This document shows positions 13,071-23,777 of a stretch of DNA of 64,000 nucleotides, piece by piece (the first letter of the stretch is position 1; the number at the start of each line of letters is the position of its first letter). Below the pieces are notes generated by a model. It was not told the origin of the DNA and searched no databases. It worked only from the letters and a program-made list of their open reading frames with translations. Both the position numbers and the translations under genes were made by a program. This stretch comes from Ooceraea biroi. Taxonomy: Eukaryota; Arthropoda; Insecta; Hymenoptera; Formicidae. The DNA is taken from assembly GCF_003672135.1 (NCBI RefSeq), contig NC_039507.1:16174278-16238277 (forward strand), in the 5' to 3' direction.

Positions 13071-14112
13071 GTAATATAAGTAATAATTTACTTATCAAAT
13101 AGAATATTTAAATTAGGTTACAATATGTTTTTTTAAACATTATTTAAAATAGTTTTATTATTATGAATTTAACTATAAAGTGATTAAGAAATTTTTGAAT
13201 CAGTTTTACTATAATTCGAAGAAAGTTTTTAAATATATTTAAAAACGCTTGAAAAGAATGTAGAAAAGTATCAGAATTAATAACATTATATCTCTCAAGT
13301 ATATTGGTTTTCCGAGAGTTAACAAATTTAACTTTTGTTTGTTATGTGATTGCCGACATCTTTATTGTATTTACCGATGCTATATCAATATCTATGATAT
13401 TAATCCGAGAGTCTCTGGTCTCTCTCTCTTTTTCTCTTTCTGACTTTCCGACTGTTCTATCCGACTTTAATGTATACATATATGCGTTGCACATAAATCC
13501 GCTGTACAGTTAATTGAGTGGGCTGGCAACAGCTTTATCGAGAAATTAAATTTGATTTCCGATTGAAGCTTTGATGTCATTATAAACCTAAAAAATTATT
13601 ATTTAAGTAATTCAATAATACGTAACAGTATAAGCAACGAGAATCGTTCCTTCATGAAGATAACTATTTCGTTCACAGATGATCGACTATCATTGTTTAT
13701 TCCATTACAGTCGGCGGCTATTGTTACGATAGAGCCGGTTACGCGGCCAATTGCAATAGTTGATGCGGAATTGCAGAGCAATATGTGTCGGGATGAAGCC
13801 AATTCGCCAATGGCTGCCACTCGGTCAAGTCTGACTAATGATTGATCGGTTGACTATGTAACACTATGAATCCCGAGTTGATTGAAGTTACCTTCCTGGT
13901 CGACGCAGTGCGCTACAGGCGGCATGAAACACACCGTGTGTACAATAGACTGTGAAGCGGAGCTTGTTTGGGAAATGCACGCGCGTTTCGATCTTGATGG
14001 TAATTTGCACTGACAGTCTTGGATTAACTAATTGAAGCTTAGTAATTTGATAGTGATTTGATAGTCAGTTCCAGACAATGAGTTATAAATATTAAAAAAT
14101 TATAGATATATA
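13071..14112. other. Gene-free stretch left of the 454-bp transposon
   Basis: AT-rich sequence with a pyrimidine tract around 13408-13441 (TCTCTCTCTTTTTCTC). The overlapping plus and minus frames at 13599-13845 show no domain. The stretch ends at the TA target duplication of the next element. Confidence 0.55.
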
Positions 14113-14566
14113 CAGGGTGGCCCATTTTAATTTATACAGTCGATTTTTTAAAAAACTAAAAGAGATACGAAAAAATGTTTCAGACAGACATGTCACGATT
14201 TCGAGGGGGACATAAGATGATACCATTGATTTGACCTTGAATAGTCGTTTGAAGGTCACGCGAAGATCACCTTCAATTTCTTAAATTGAAACCCCAACTT
14301 TTTATTGCAGATTCTTATTCTCCATCGAAAAGTAAGTAACTTTTGTCTGAAACATTTTTCCGAAAAATGTCATCTTATGTCCTTAAAATGTCCTCAAAAC
14401 TCATCTTGAAGATCATTTTAAGGACATAAGATGACATTTTTCCGAAAAATCAATGGTATCATCTTATGTCCCCCTCGAAATCGTGACATGTCTGTCTGAA
14501 ACATTTTTTCGTATCTCTTTTAGTTTTTTAAAAAATCGACTGTATAAATTAAAATGGGCCACCCTG
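14113..14566. mobile_element. 454-bp TA-flanked MITE with identical 120-bp inverted ends
   Basis: The ends are perfect inverted repeats by eye over 120 bp (14113-14232 and 14447-14566), starting CAGGGTGGCCCATTTTAA. Both sides abut TA (14111-14112 and 14567-14568), the target duplication of Tc1/mariner-type transposons. Inside, a second inverted pair of about 32 bp (14359-14390 and 14414-14445, one mismatch) re-uses words from the outer arm, such as CATCTTATGTCC and GTCTGAAACATTTTT. A small TGACCTT/AAGGTCA pair lies at 14232-14258. There is no transposase frame, so the copy is non-autonomous. Identical arms suggest recent insertion or arm conversion. Confidence 0.95.
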
Positions 14567-16317
14567 TATGTAACATAGAGTTGTTCAAGATTACTTAATA
14601 GTAATATGAAATGATGGAGGAGTAGCGAAAACGATCAAAATGCAATATCAAGGATATGCATTTGAAAAAAATAAGATACGCGATACGACTTACCGAGTTT
14701 ATTGATTTATCTTATTATAAATGGGCATATATTTTAGATAAAGAAGAATGTACGTATATACACCTAATACAACGCAATTATTGATATTGCAAAACGATTC
14801 GTAAAGGCTGTAATATTAGGTGAAAGAGAGCGATAAAAGAGAGCAGGAATCCGATAAGTAATGAAACTATAAACGGACTCTGTTAGAATAGGATAGTAAA
14901 CTGGGATTGATTGAGCTGTAGGAGATTTGCAGGCTTTTTCTGTAGAGAATCGATTGTACGTATCTGGGTAGCCTCGTCTCACGAAATCGACAATCGTGTC
15001 GAAGTTTAGATTTATGCCATTAGGCACTACAGTTCGTGACCGTATGTGTGTCTGAGCTAATTTGCGTTAAATCGCTTCTCAGCGCTAGACTCACATGATA
15101 TAACGATAGTTGAATGGGAGTGACTGTCTAACTTACTTCCCTTGGTTACAACTGTTCGCTAACAATGTGCGCAGTTTCAGACACTTTCTCGAAAAAATGT
15201 CGGTATCAGCGCGGCGATAAATAAGATACGAGGGAGAAGCTGAAATATGCGCGCGGAGACTTCCTTCTAAACTTTTTTATTGTTTCGTTCTTGTTTTTTT
15301 TTCTTTCTTTTTTCGACTTCGTGCATTTATCCTTGTGTACTTCAAAAGAAAATATTCTCGTTTTTTAATGTTCTCGCTCACATGATATTGTTATGCAAAT
15401 TGGTTTGATACGTTAACATTCTCAAATTATTAACATCTATTTTCGCTCACATATCAACGAAATGTAATTAATATAATCAATATATGTGCAATACAAAATT
15501 AATAATTATTTATATTAGAAAATTATTTTTCTTCATTTGATGAGGTATAAATATGTCTGTCGACATATTTATATTATTAAAAATTATTTATATATCTGAA
15601 AATATAAACTCATTTGTCAAACATTCATAAATGACTGCATATCGTACCATATCGTTGCACTATATCGTCACGCACTCTGCTGGAAGAATAATTCCGTGTA
15701 GTTTATAATGGCAATGGTAGGTATGAAAATTCACTCGTCACCATCCCCCATGAGAACGATACATGGTTTAGCTGTACTTTCTATGAGAGTTCAATTTTAT
15801 GCTGCGACAAGTTTGTAATAATTTTGTTCGCCTCACCGGTGCACATCCTACCTTGTCCAACTCTACTTTGCTGCTGATAAAATATTTAAATTCTCTTGTC
15901 GTTATTCGAAGATGATAAGGTGAACCGAGTGTAAACCGTTGGTAGATAAACGACCGCCATCAAGTTAAACACGAATAAACAGAGTAAAGAAAAAAGTAGT
16001 AACCAGGTAGTATAATGCGCTTATCGATTCACGTATAAGCATTCTTACATGAAAGATAAAAATATAATCGTTTTGGACAGAGCAAAGATTGATGCCTTGG
16101 TTATCTTTATTTTGAAACGCTTATTTTATTTATTTCGCTTAAAGCAATCCTTTGATTATAATTTATTTTCGTCATAATTTAATTTATTTTCGCATCTCAT
16201 TCATCTCTGATTAATCTCAATAATGTTTCGAATACATACATGAATATTTTTATTTTTATCGCATGATTAGATTTGTTACTTTCGATAATATAATAATAAT
16301 GATAATATTAAAGAATT
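14567..16317. other. Gene-free stretch between transposon and palindrome
   Basis: AT-rich with no recognised gene. The minus frame at 14764-15027 is open for 87 codons without domain features. A poly-T/CTTT-rich patch lies at about 15280-15320. No terminal inverted repeats seen. Confidence 0.55.
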
Positions 16318-16405
16318 TTAACATCATTCATATTAGTTATCAGTTATCATTATTAAATTATGTAATTTAATAATGATAACTGATAACTAATATGAATGAT
16401 GTTAA
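16318..16405. repeat. 88-bp perfect palindrome (43-bp arms, 2-nt loop)
   Basis: The left arm 16318-16360 (beginning TTAACATCATTCATATTAG) is the exact reverse complement of 16363-16405, with TG between. No mismatch was seen in 43 pairs. On a transcript it would fold into an extended AU-rich hairpin; in DNA it could extrude as a cruciform. No target duplication flanks it and it matches no other sequence noticed in the window. It may be a de novo inverted duplication, a tiny MITE or a hairpin-RNA source. Confidence 0.97.
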
Positions 16406-19384
16406 TATATCATTTAATAGATTATTCCGATCTATGTTCTCGACTTTTTCTTTAACCAGATTCTCGTAATTGTAGATAATAAAGAAGAATTTGTCGTGAC
16501 GCTCTATGTCTTATGGCGAACCAAGTTCTAATGATACCTCCGCGTTGCCATACCGAGTTCCACGACGGAAATTTCCATAATCGCTTGCTTCCGGTATACA
16601 TGAAAGTGAAAATATATCCGCCGGTGTTTCCGTTTGAAACTTCGCCGCATTTCTGTAACGCCGATGGCGTTAAAGTGCATTGCAGATATTCGTAAGGCAA
16701 TGAGAAGGGCGATGGTGGCGGGTTGACTCCCTTTTTGCAAGCAGCGCCTGCGGGTCGCAAACAAAATTTGCATAAGACTGTTAATAGTCCAGACTAGGAT
16801 AATGCTGCCACGGGAAAGGGTCTCGGAAGAGGCGGAGTAGTGAAATTGCGCCAATGTGCACTGGCACGATTTAGAATACGCGTTGCTGCGCGCTGCACTA
16901 ACGCTTTTTTTATGAAAGGCGCTTTAACATCTTATGGGATGAAACATTCGTATTCGATAGGATTACAAAGTAGGAATCGACAATTACGTTGAAAAACACG
17001 CTGAAATTCGCAATATTATATTTAGCTAATGCTGCTAGTTCGGAACATTTCCATAGATGAATCCATAGAGTTATTTAAAAATTTGCGGATATTAATGCAG
17101 CAGGATATTAATGCTGGATAATAGAGATAGAATTTTGCATAGAATTTTCCTTTGTATAAAAGATGTAAACTCTAATGTTATACGAAAAAAAGCATAATTT
17201 ACCCTCGTAATAAAATTATGAATTGCAATTTTACTTAGAATATAAGAATATCATTTTTATGTAATATAATCTTTATCAATGTATTATTATAGTAATTGTG
17301 TTTTGAGCTTAACGTAGTTGAAATGCATGATATGATGCTAACGAGCAACATAAATAACGAATTACTTGAATACGAAATAATTTTTTTGAAAGCGGGAAAC
17401 ATATGAAATTTTTTCTCTTGCTGGAATACAATCGTAATGAAATCTTGATAAAAGGTATATTACGTGTATATCACCGAAAAATGTACACTTTTTTGCACGC
17501 TGCACATTAAAATGTCATGTTTCCTATTTCATGACGGCACCGCCGCTTTTGCATGCGTGATGGGTTTGCAATTACAAAAAACGTACAACTTTGCTTGCAA
17601 CGTTCGTTGCAGTGTTTCCAGTGTTATTTCGGTAAAAACTGTCATTGTTAGCAAATGCCTTTTTTTCTCAAACGGTAAAGCGTGATACTCTATTTAATAT
17701 AAAATTTTGCACAGAAAGAGAAAGAAGATCACATCATTTCTCTACTTGAAGACTATTTCGCGTGTTTGTTGAATTTCGCAACTGCTATTACGTCGATTAT
17801 AATTATAATCGTGTACCAGACCATGGGATACCGGAACGTGCATAATGATCTTCCGAAGCACTATCGCACAACATGGTGCAAAGTTATGTTAACCCTTACC
17901 TAGCAATTCACGTAACCAAAATCCTCAGAACTCCTATAGCAGCGTAGTCATCACGATCTCGTACTTTGACCGCGAATGTAGTCCTGCAGATTTGTTGGAG
18001 AACAATTTATGAGAGCACGGATATAATCCTCCCCTCCCCTCTTCTACGTAATCTATATAACTTTTCAGTTGAATTAATTAATCCGCTCGGTAATGATAAA
18101 TAACTTATTAAACGAGATAATAGTTGAAACACGCATAATCTGGTCTCATACATTGTAAAGATTATTTCGAGCATATAATGATATATTATTTATACATTGT
18201 ATAATTATACAACGCTCTTGTAAAGCTAGAATCGACTTCACTGATATTTAAGCTCTTTCATGATTTTAATTTAAACCAATTCCATGTTTCAAAATGTAGT
18301 TTAAACGGAATTTAGAGAATATAAAGAATATAAATTTTTAATTTAAATGGGATTTCAAGATCTGTAATATCTGTAATAATGTAAACATGTGCATAATATT
18401 TAATTAATTAAAATCAAAACACTAAATGAAGAAAGATTAAAAACTATGTAAATATTTAAGTTTCTTAACTTAACTTTTCACATAACTTTTTTGAACTGAT
18501 AATAATTAGAAGTTGTTTTCGGAGTTTTTTGCGCGTATCTTCGTGCGGTTAGAATTTTGCCGAGCTAGATTCTTAACTATTGAGATTATATCGATCAAAG
18601 AGTATCAATCCTCAAGAACGGTACTTGCTGTAGCTATCCGACAAAAACAAAACAAAGTAAGATAATGCTCTATTCTCGCAAGACTTGTTCATTGAAGCAT
18701 GGCGAGAAAAGTTTCCGCTGCAATAGTATACTTTTTATTAATTGCCGGATATCTATTGTGTGTGTATAGTTGGAGATAAAAACTTTCCTGAAAAAAGAAA
18801 GAGAAACGACCAAGGGGATGGATAAAGGGTGCCGACCGGAATCCCCGAAGTAAATGGCGGTAGGGCATCTTCATTATCTGCCGGCGAACCATTCCATCGG
18901 TCCTATTCATCGATTCGTTCTTACACATTTCAACCGTTAACGATAAGATCGATGAATGGGACAGCTTGGTGGGCAACAAGACGACCTGGTGAGAATCTCT
19001 GCCTGCCTGCCGGAAAAGTCAGAAGAACAACCGTGTTTTATGTCTAAAGATGAAATGTAACGATCTAATGGTGTCACAAAAAATTCGTCAAACTCGCCTT
19101 TTATTGCATTATTACATAGCACATTACGAGCACGTTTTGAATGGATCTCCCGTTCAGCGCTCAAACAATCACATTCTACCGCGAATTTTCTAAAGTAATC
19201 TGCGTTGCCAGTTTAATTCCATATTTTTATTGTATAAACAACAGAGCTCTCGTTAGCTCATATCAATGGATACACTGGGTTCGCCATTCTTCATTACTAT
19301 TTCAAAAATAAACACGGCTGTGCACATGCACTGGCTTTTGTTGTAAATATTCTCGTAAAAATTAACTTTACGAATTGCTCTTAC
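16406..19384. other. Gene-free stretch
   Basis: At 16450-16860 several frames are open on both strands, including a 60-codon plus frame at 16513-16695 with ordinary codon mix but no recognised family. TTAACCCTTACCTAGC at about 17890 resembles a piggyBac-type end but has no partner. A 10-bp inverted pair ATTCATCGAT/ATCGATGAAT brackets about 18906-18957. The rest is AT-rich with nothing recognised. Confidence 0.5.
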
Positions 19385-19534
19385 CTCGATCATGTTAGCA
19401 ATCAGTATGGGTACAATTAATTCAAGATATACACGCCTTGACTGATCATGCATATCTGTAATCACTACTTTCGTATTTAACGGCCTTTTCTTTAGTTCCG
19501 TACATGAGACTATTCTTAGTGCGATGAAACTTTG
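19385..19534 (-). CDS. Candidate internal exon, function unknown
   Basis: On the minus strand, ACATTTTCAG precedes this block and GTAAGAGC follows it, after a last codon GAG, so both splice borders fit consensus. Between them lie exactly 150 nt, 50 codons open in one frame, making a symmetric phase-0 exon. The frame is also open upstream to an ATG at 19606. Translation gives a mixed, protein-like composition with a basic patch (ELKKRPLNTK) and a hydrophobic stretch (LELIVPILIANM). I recognise no family. A chance ORF with fortuitous splice strings is the main alternative, because no neighbouring exons were identified. Confidence 0.2.
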
Positions 19535-22123
19535 CTGAAAATGTCTGCCGAGAAAAGGAGCCATGCACTTGTCTAAGACGATCGTTCGCGAACTAAAAAA
19601 CTTCACCTTTCTGGAAAAGCCGAGTCTCTTTGCGACTCTCTCGGAAGAACGGTGTTGTGGCGTTTTAAACGCTGGGAATTATGCAGTCGGATGCTTTCCT
19701 GGAGGAGCTTTCACCGGTTTAATTTCATTCGCTGGGAAAAATACCACTTCCGCCGACACGACTCTGTATCGGGTTTCTTCATGTATTTAAACAAGAAAAT
19801 ATTGTTTTTATATTATAGCTTTTATATTTGTCCAAATCTTGCTCGAGTGAAATAAAGAAGTAATATTTAATTTTCAATAATTGATTCTTTTATAGAAAAG
19901 TGGTTATTATAACATATAATTGATTCATGATGATTAATAAAATAATACAAAAAATAATGAGAAATTTTTATGTACCTATATTGAATTATCTTGGATCCAT
20001 AAGAGTGTTATTTTTAATTTAGTATATAATCAGTAATTTTTATATTATTTTTATGTCACTTCTGTTAAACAAGTCGGTTTCAATAAATTTCATAACTCAA
20101 GAGAAGCGCTTGAGAGAGTGGTTTTGACTTAAGCGTTTCTCGTTATTTTTTATTTGCACAGAATGTTTGTCGGTGCAGAACTACTTTGCTTTTCCTTCTT
20201 CCAGTTTGTCTTCTCGACTCTTAAATCTTTTATTAATACTCACCCTACGTTATATAGTATTTCGCATCGTCCTGCAAAATTATTTCTCGCATCCTTGGCT
20301 TCAAAGAACTTAAGATAATACAGAGCGCCTAATTCCTGCCACTACTCCATCCTTTGCTCCTCCTTAGCCGTCTGTCTGCTCCGTGCTTGATAATGGTGCT
20401 GCTCAAGCTCGCGCGACTTTGTGGATAATAGTTATAAGTTTAATTAAAGCCGCTCTCCGCGCCAGCCGCCGTTCGGCATCAGGGCGGATATTCCCATGCT
20501 AAGCATGATTCTTGCTTCAAAGAGACGCAATCATAAGAAAAAAGAGAAATTCTAACGGCCAACGATGTAGGAAATTTGCTGAAAAATTTAATTTCACTCT
20601 AGAAAGTGGCGTTCGAGTTCCTGTGATTCCTACCGCAATACAACGCTTATTTAAACACCTCGTTGCAAACTTTTCGCTTCCGTAACTGTGACGCATTTCA
20701 ACGATTATTGGAATTGTATTAGGATTGTAATTATTACTCTATATATCGTTGGTGTATATATCGTTACATAACTTTAGAGTTAATACAATACGACGATAAT
20801 TAGTTGTTGACGTAAAATTCTCTAAGAGGTCTTAATTTCTTCGAACGCTTTTAAGTTACTTCTCGTTCTTTCTTATCCGTTATCTATATCTGCAAACAGA
20901 GGTATCACACAATCTTCTTTCATTTTCACATTCAATGCAAATTTGATACGTTTTCTGTATATCGCTTTCCTTGCTGGAATACCAAAAATTTTAACGAAAG
21001 TCATTCAGATAATGATACATAAATGTGTATAAAGCTGCATATCAACCTGAGAACGCTCTTGATTCCAAGAAAATAACTCAAATAGAAAATTAATAGCTAT
21101 TTTAGCACATTCTATGTATATATAAATAATATATAAATTTGACTCCAAGATCTGAGAATTCCCAATTTCGTAAATTAAATTCTCTCATAACCATTTTTAG
21201 TTCGCTTATCTTCTGCACGGTGAATGGAAACATTTCTCGTTTAGAATTTATTATTCATTCGTTTAGAAATAGAGAGGAACTAGATACAAAGTGAGCAAAG
21301 GTTTCATTCACACAGTTCTTTTTTTGTCGACTGAGGAAAAGCGTCATAAAGATTGCTAATCTTTGATGCGCTGCACATTATCGATCTTTCGATCTGATTC
21401 GCGCTGATCCAGGGAATGCGCTGCTTTAAAAGTTTCCCATCGGCTTTCTTTTATGTAGGTACGATAGATAACGTACATAAAAGGCGGTCACAAGGGCATC
21501 AATAAACGTCTGATACCGATTGCATTTCCACTGAATGAATGACTCGCTCGCTCGTTCCCGGGCATGACGCTTTAATACGCCGTCCGAGAAGCGAAGGTCT
21601 CGTTTTTAAAGATACTCGTGCATCTCGGATCAAAGCGGATCCTGCCTGCGAACGATGCGATAATCTTTGGGAATTGGATGATGTTACTGAGTTTGCCAAT
21701 TTCCCTCAAAAATGGAAGAAACTTTCACGACCGAGCTTTCACAGATGGAAAATCATATATTTTATTAATATTTGATTCCTCCTATAATATTTGATTTCCT
21801 AAATTACTTTGATATCAAATATTTCTCTTTACTGCTTTCGTAAAAACGACTTTAAAAGACTCACTTTGCATCAGCTGCAGATCTTATCTTTAATGGAATG
21901 TATTAAGAGAGATATATTATATTACATTTCGAAAACTTGGTCTCTCTTTTCCTCTCTTTCTCTTTTTTTATTTTTTTATTTTTTGCTCTTTGTTTTACGT
22001 AACTACATGCAAAACTTACTTAATATATTTCAAGTATATGAATAAAATTTTGTATTAACTGAATGTTATTATATCCAAACATTTCTCTATTTTTAAGGCT
22101 ACCATATATTTCTGTTTAGAAGT
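19535..22123. other. Gene-free stretch
   Basis: AT-rich with short frames in shifted registers at 19563-19855 and 21499-21775 but no domain. An imperfect hairpin, GAGAAGCGCTT pairing with AAGCGTTTCTC, spans about 20101-20147. A CT/T-rich run lies at 21940-21990. The right border is the left end of the foldback complex. Confidence 0.5.
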
Positions 22124-22666
22124 AATCCCTAATAAACCTTTTTTAAAAAAGAAAAAATATATACGCCAAGTACATAAAACCTCTCAACTTGTCAAAACTC
22201 AAAACTAAATATGAAATCAATAATTAACTAGCCGAGTATCTAGAAGCAGTTTGAGTATTTTATCCAAACGTTTTCCATGCATACTCTCTTATTACATGAC
22301 GACATTGAAGTACTTGGCGTGCTCGAATCACTTTAAAACGTACTGTCCTACCTATAAGAGACACAAAATCATAAGCGAATCATTATTAAAAATCATCAAG
22401 ATACAAGATACAATACAAATCAAGATATTGTACAAATTTACAAGAATACATGACCACTGCGATCCGGGCACGCCAAGTACTTCAATGTCGTCATGTGATA
22501 AGAGAGTAGGCATGGAAAACGTTTAGGTAAAATACTCAAACTGCTTCTAGATACTTGGCTAGTCAATTATTGATTTCATATATAGTTTTGAGTTTTGACA
22601 AGTTGAGAGGATTTATGTACTTGGCGTATATATTTTTTCTTTTTTTCAAAAGGTTTTTTAGGGATT
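22124..22666. mobile_element. Foldback element copy 1 with 205-bp inverted arms
   Basis: Left arm 22124-22328 pairs with right arm 22462-22666; matching positions sum to the same value at several checkpoints, so the arms have no net length difference. The arms share AATCCCTAA-type ends, GCCAAGTACATAAA and TTTGAGTATTTTATCC, and contain the inner motif GTACTTGGCGTGC. The 133-bp loop has no ORF. The arms have scattered mismatches, so it is not brand new. The structure matches long-armed foldback/MITE elements lacking a transposase. No clear target duplication was found because the right side abuts a tandem array. Confidence 0.92.
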
Positions 22667-23177
22667 GTTTCTTTTCCGAGAAGTTCTGAGTTGATGATAT
22701 CATTATTTTTTATATTGCCTAGAATTCTCTGCTATTGAAAATACCGTAAACTCAGAAATGAAAAAGTTCTAGCCTTTAAAAATTTTTCTTACTCCGAGTT
22801 GTTCTGAGACTTTTATATTGTTAATTGGCATATTGCCCAGATTTTTCGACTATTGAAAATCCTTTAGATATAGAAATGAAAAAGTTATCGAGCTTAAAAG
22901 ATTTTTCTTTTCCGAGGAATTCTGTGATATTTATATTGTTGGTTGGCATATTGCCGAAAGTCCTCGACTATTGAAAATCCTTTAAACACGCAAATGAAAA
23001 AGTTCTAGCCCTTAGAAATTTTTTATTTTTCGAGAAGTTCTGAGTTGATGATATCATTATTTATTATATTGCCTAGAGTTCTCTGCTATTGAAAATACCG
23101 TAAACTCAGAAATGAAAAAGTTCTAGCCTTTAGAAATTTTTCTTACTCCGAGTTGTTCTGAGACTTTTATATCATTA
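22667..23177. repeat. 118-bp tandem array, about 4.3 units, with 354-bp higher-order period
   Basis: The marker AAAAAGTT recurs at 22761, 22879, 22997 and 23115, a constant 118-bp spacing. Each unit carries CCGAG...TTCTGAG, a TATATTG word, TTGAAAAT and ATGAAAAAGTT. Units one and four are near-identical (both share GTTGATGATATCATTATT and ACCGTAAACTCAG), while the middle two differ, so similarity peaks again at 354 bp, three units. That is higher-order structure as in satellite DNA. The same unit occurs at 30531-30771. Confidence 0.93.
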
Positions 23178-23743
23178 AAAAAACCTTATAAAGGTGAAAA
23201 ATGTACACCAAGTACATAAAAAATCTCACCTTGTACGCAACAAATAGTTTAAAATGCTATTTATAAATTCAAAACTAAATATGGAATCAATAGGTAACCA
23301 TGTACCTCGCAATTCAGTTTGAGTATTTTATCCAAATGTTTTCCATGCATACTCTCTTATCACTTGACGATATTAAAGTACTTGGCGTGCCCGTGTCGCA
23401 GTGGTCATGTCTTCTTCTAAATATTTTTTAAAATTCTTATAAATTTGTACAGTATCTTGTCTCTCTCTCTCTTGTATTTTGTATCTTGATTTTCAATAAT
23501 GACTCACAAATCTTGTTAGTTAGAAATAAAATGAACACATTTACAGTTTTGCAGACTAAGAAAGTGATTATAAATATCTCTTTTCATTACTTAGTCGATA
23601 CACATAATTTACATGTAAAGTACATGTGATAGGTAGGACAACATGTTTTAATGCGACCCGGGCACCCCAAGTACTTCAATGTCGTCATATGATAAGAGAG
23701 TATGCATGGAAAACATTTGGATAAAATACTCAAACTGAATTGC
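23178..23743. mobile_element. Foldback element copy 2, opposite orientation, right end truncated
   Basis: Inner arms 23309-23400 and 23652-23743 are inverted repeats (92 bp, register constant), homologous to copy 1 (GTTTTCCATGCATACTC, GTACTTGGCGTGCCC). The loop matches the copy 1 loop in reverse complement: GCAGTGGTCATG against CATGACCACTGC, and TAGGTAGGACA against TGTCCTACCTA. The copy therefore lies in the opposite orientation. The left outer part (23178-23308) has the copy 1 terminal words, but the right outer ~130 bp are missing and a 14-bp tandem repeat follows instead. A CT microsatellite sits in the loop at about 23459-23476. Confidence 0.9.
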
Positions 23744-23777
23744 TACGTCTACGGGACTACGTCTACGGGACTACGTC
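23744..23777. repeat. 14-bp tandem repeat at the truncation point of copy 2
   Basis: TACGTCTACGGGAC occurs twice (23744-23757, 23758-23771), followed by a partial TACGTC. It begins exactly where inverted-arm homology of the foldback ends, so it marks a breakpoint. GCGGGACTACG recurs loosely at about 24230. Confidence 0.9.

Noticed and set aside
16513..16695. 60-codon plus frame with ordinary codon mix
   Set aside because: Too short, no Kozak or transcript evidence, and overlapped by longer minus frames.
17886..17905. TTAACCCTTACCTAGC, piggyBac-like end
   Set aside because: No inverted partner followed by TTAA found nearby.
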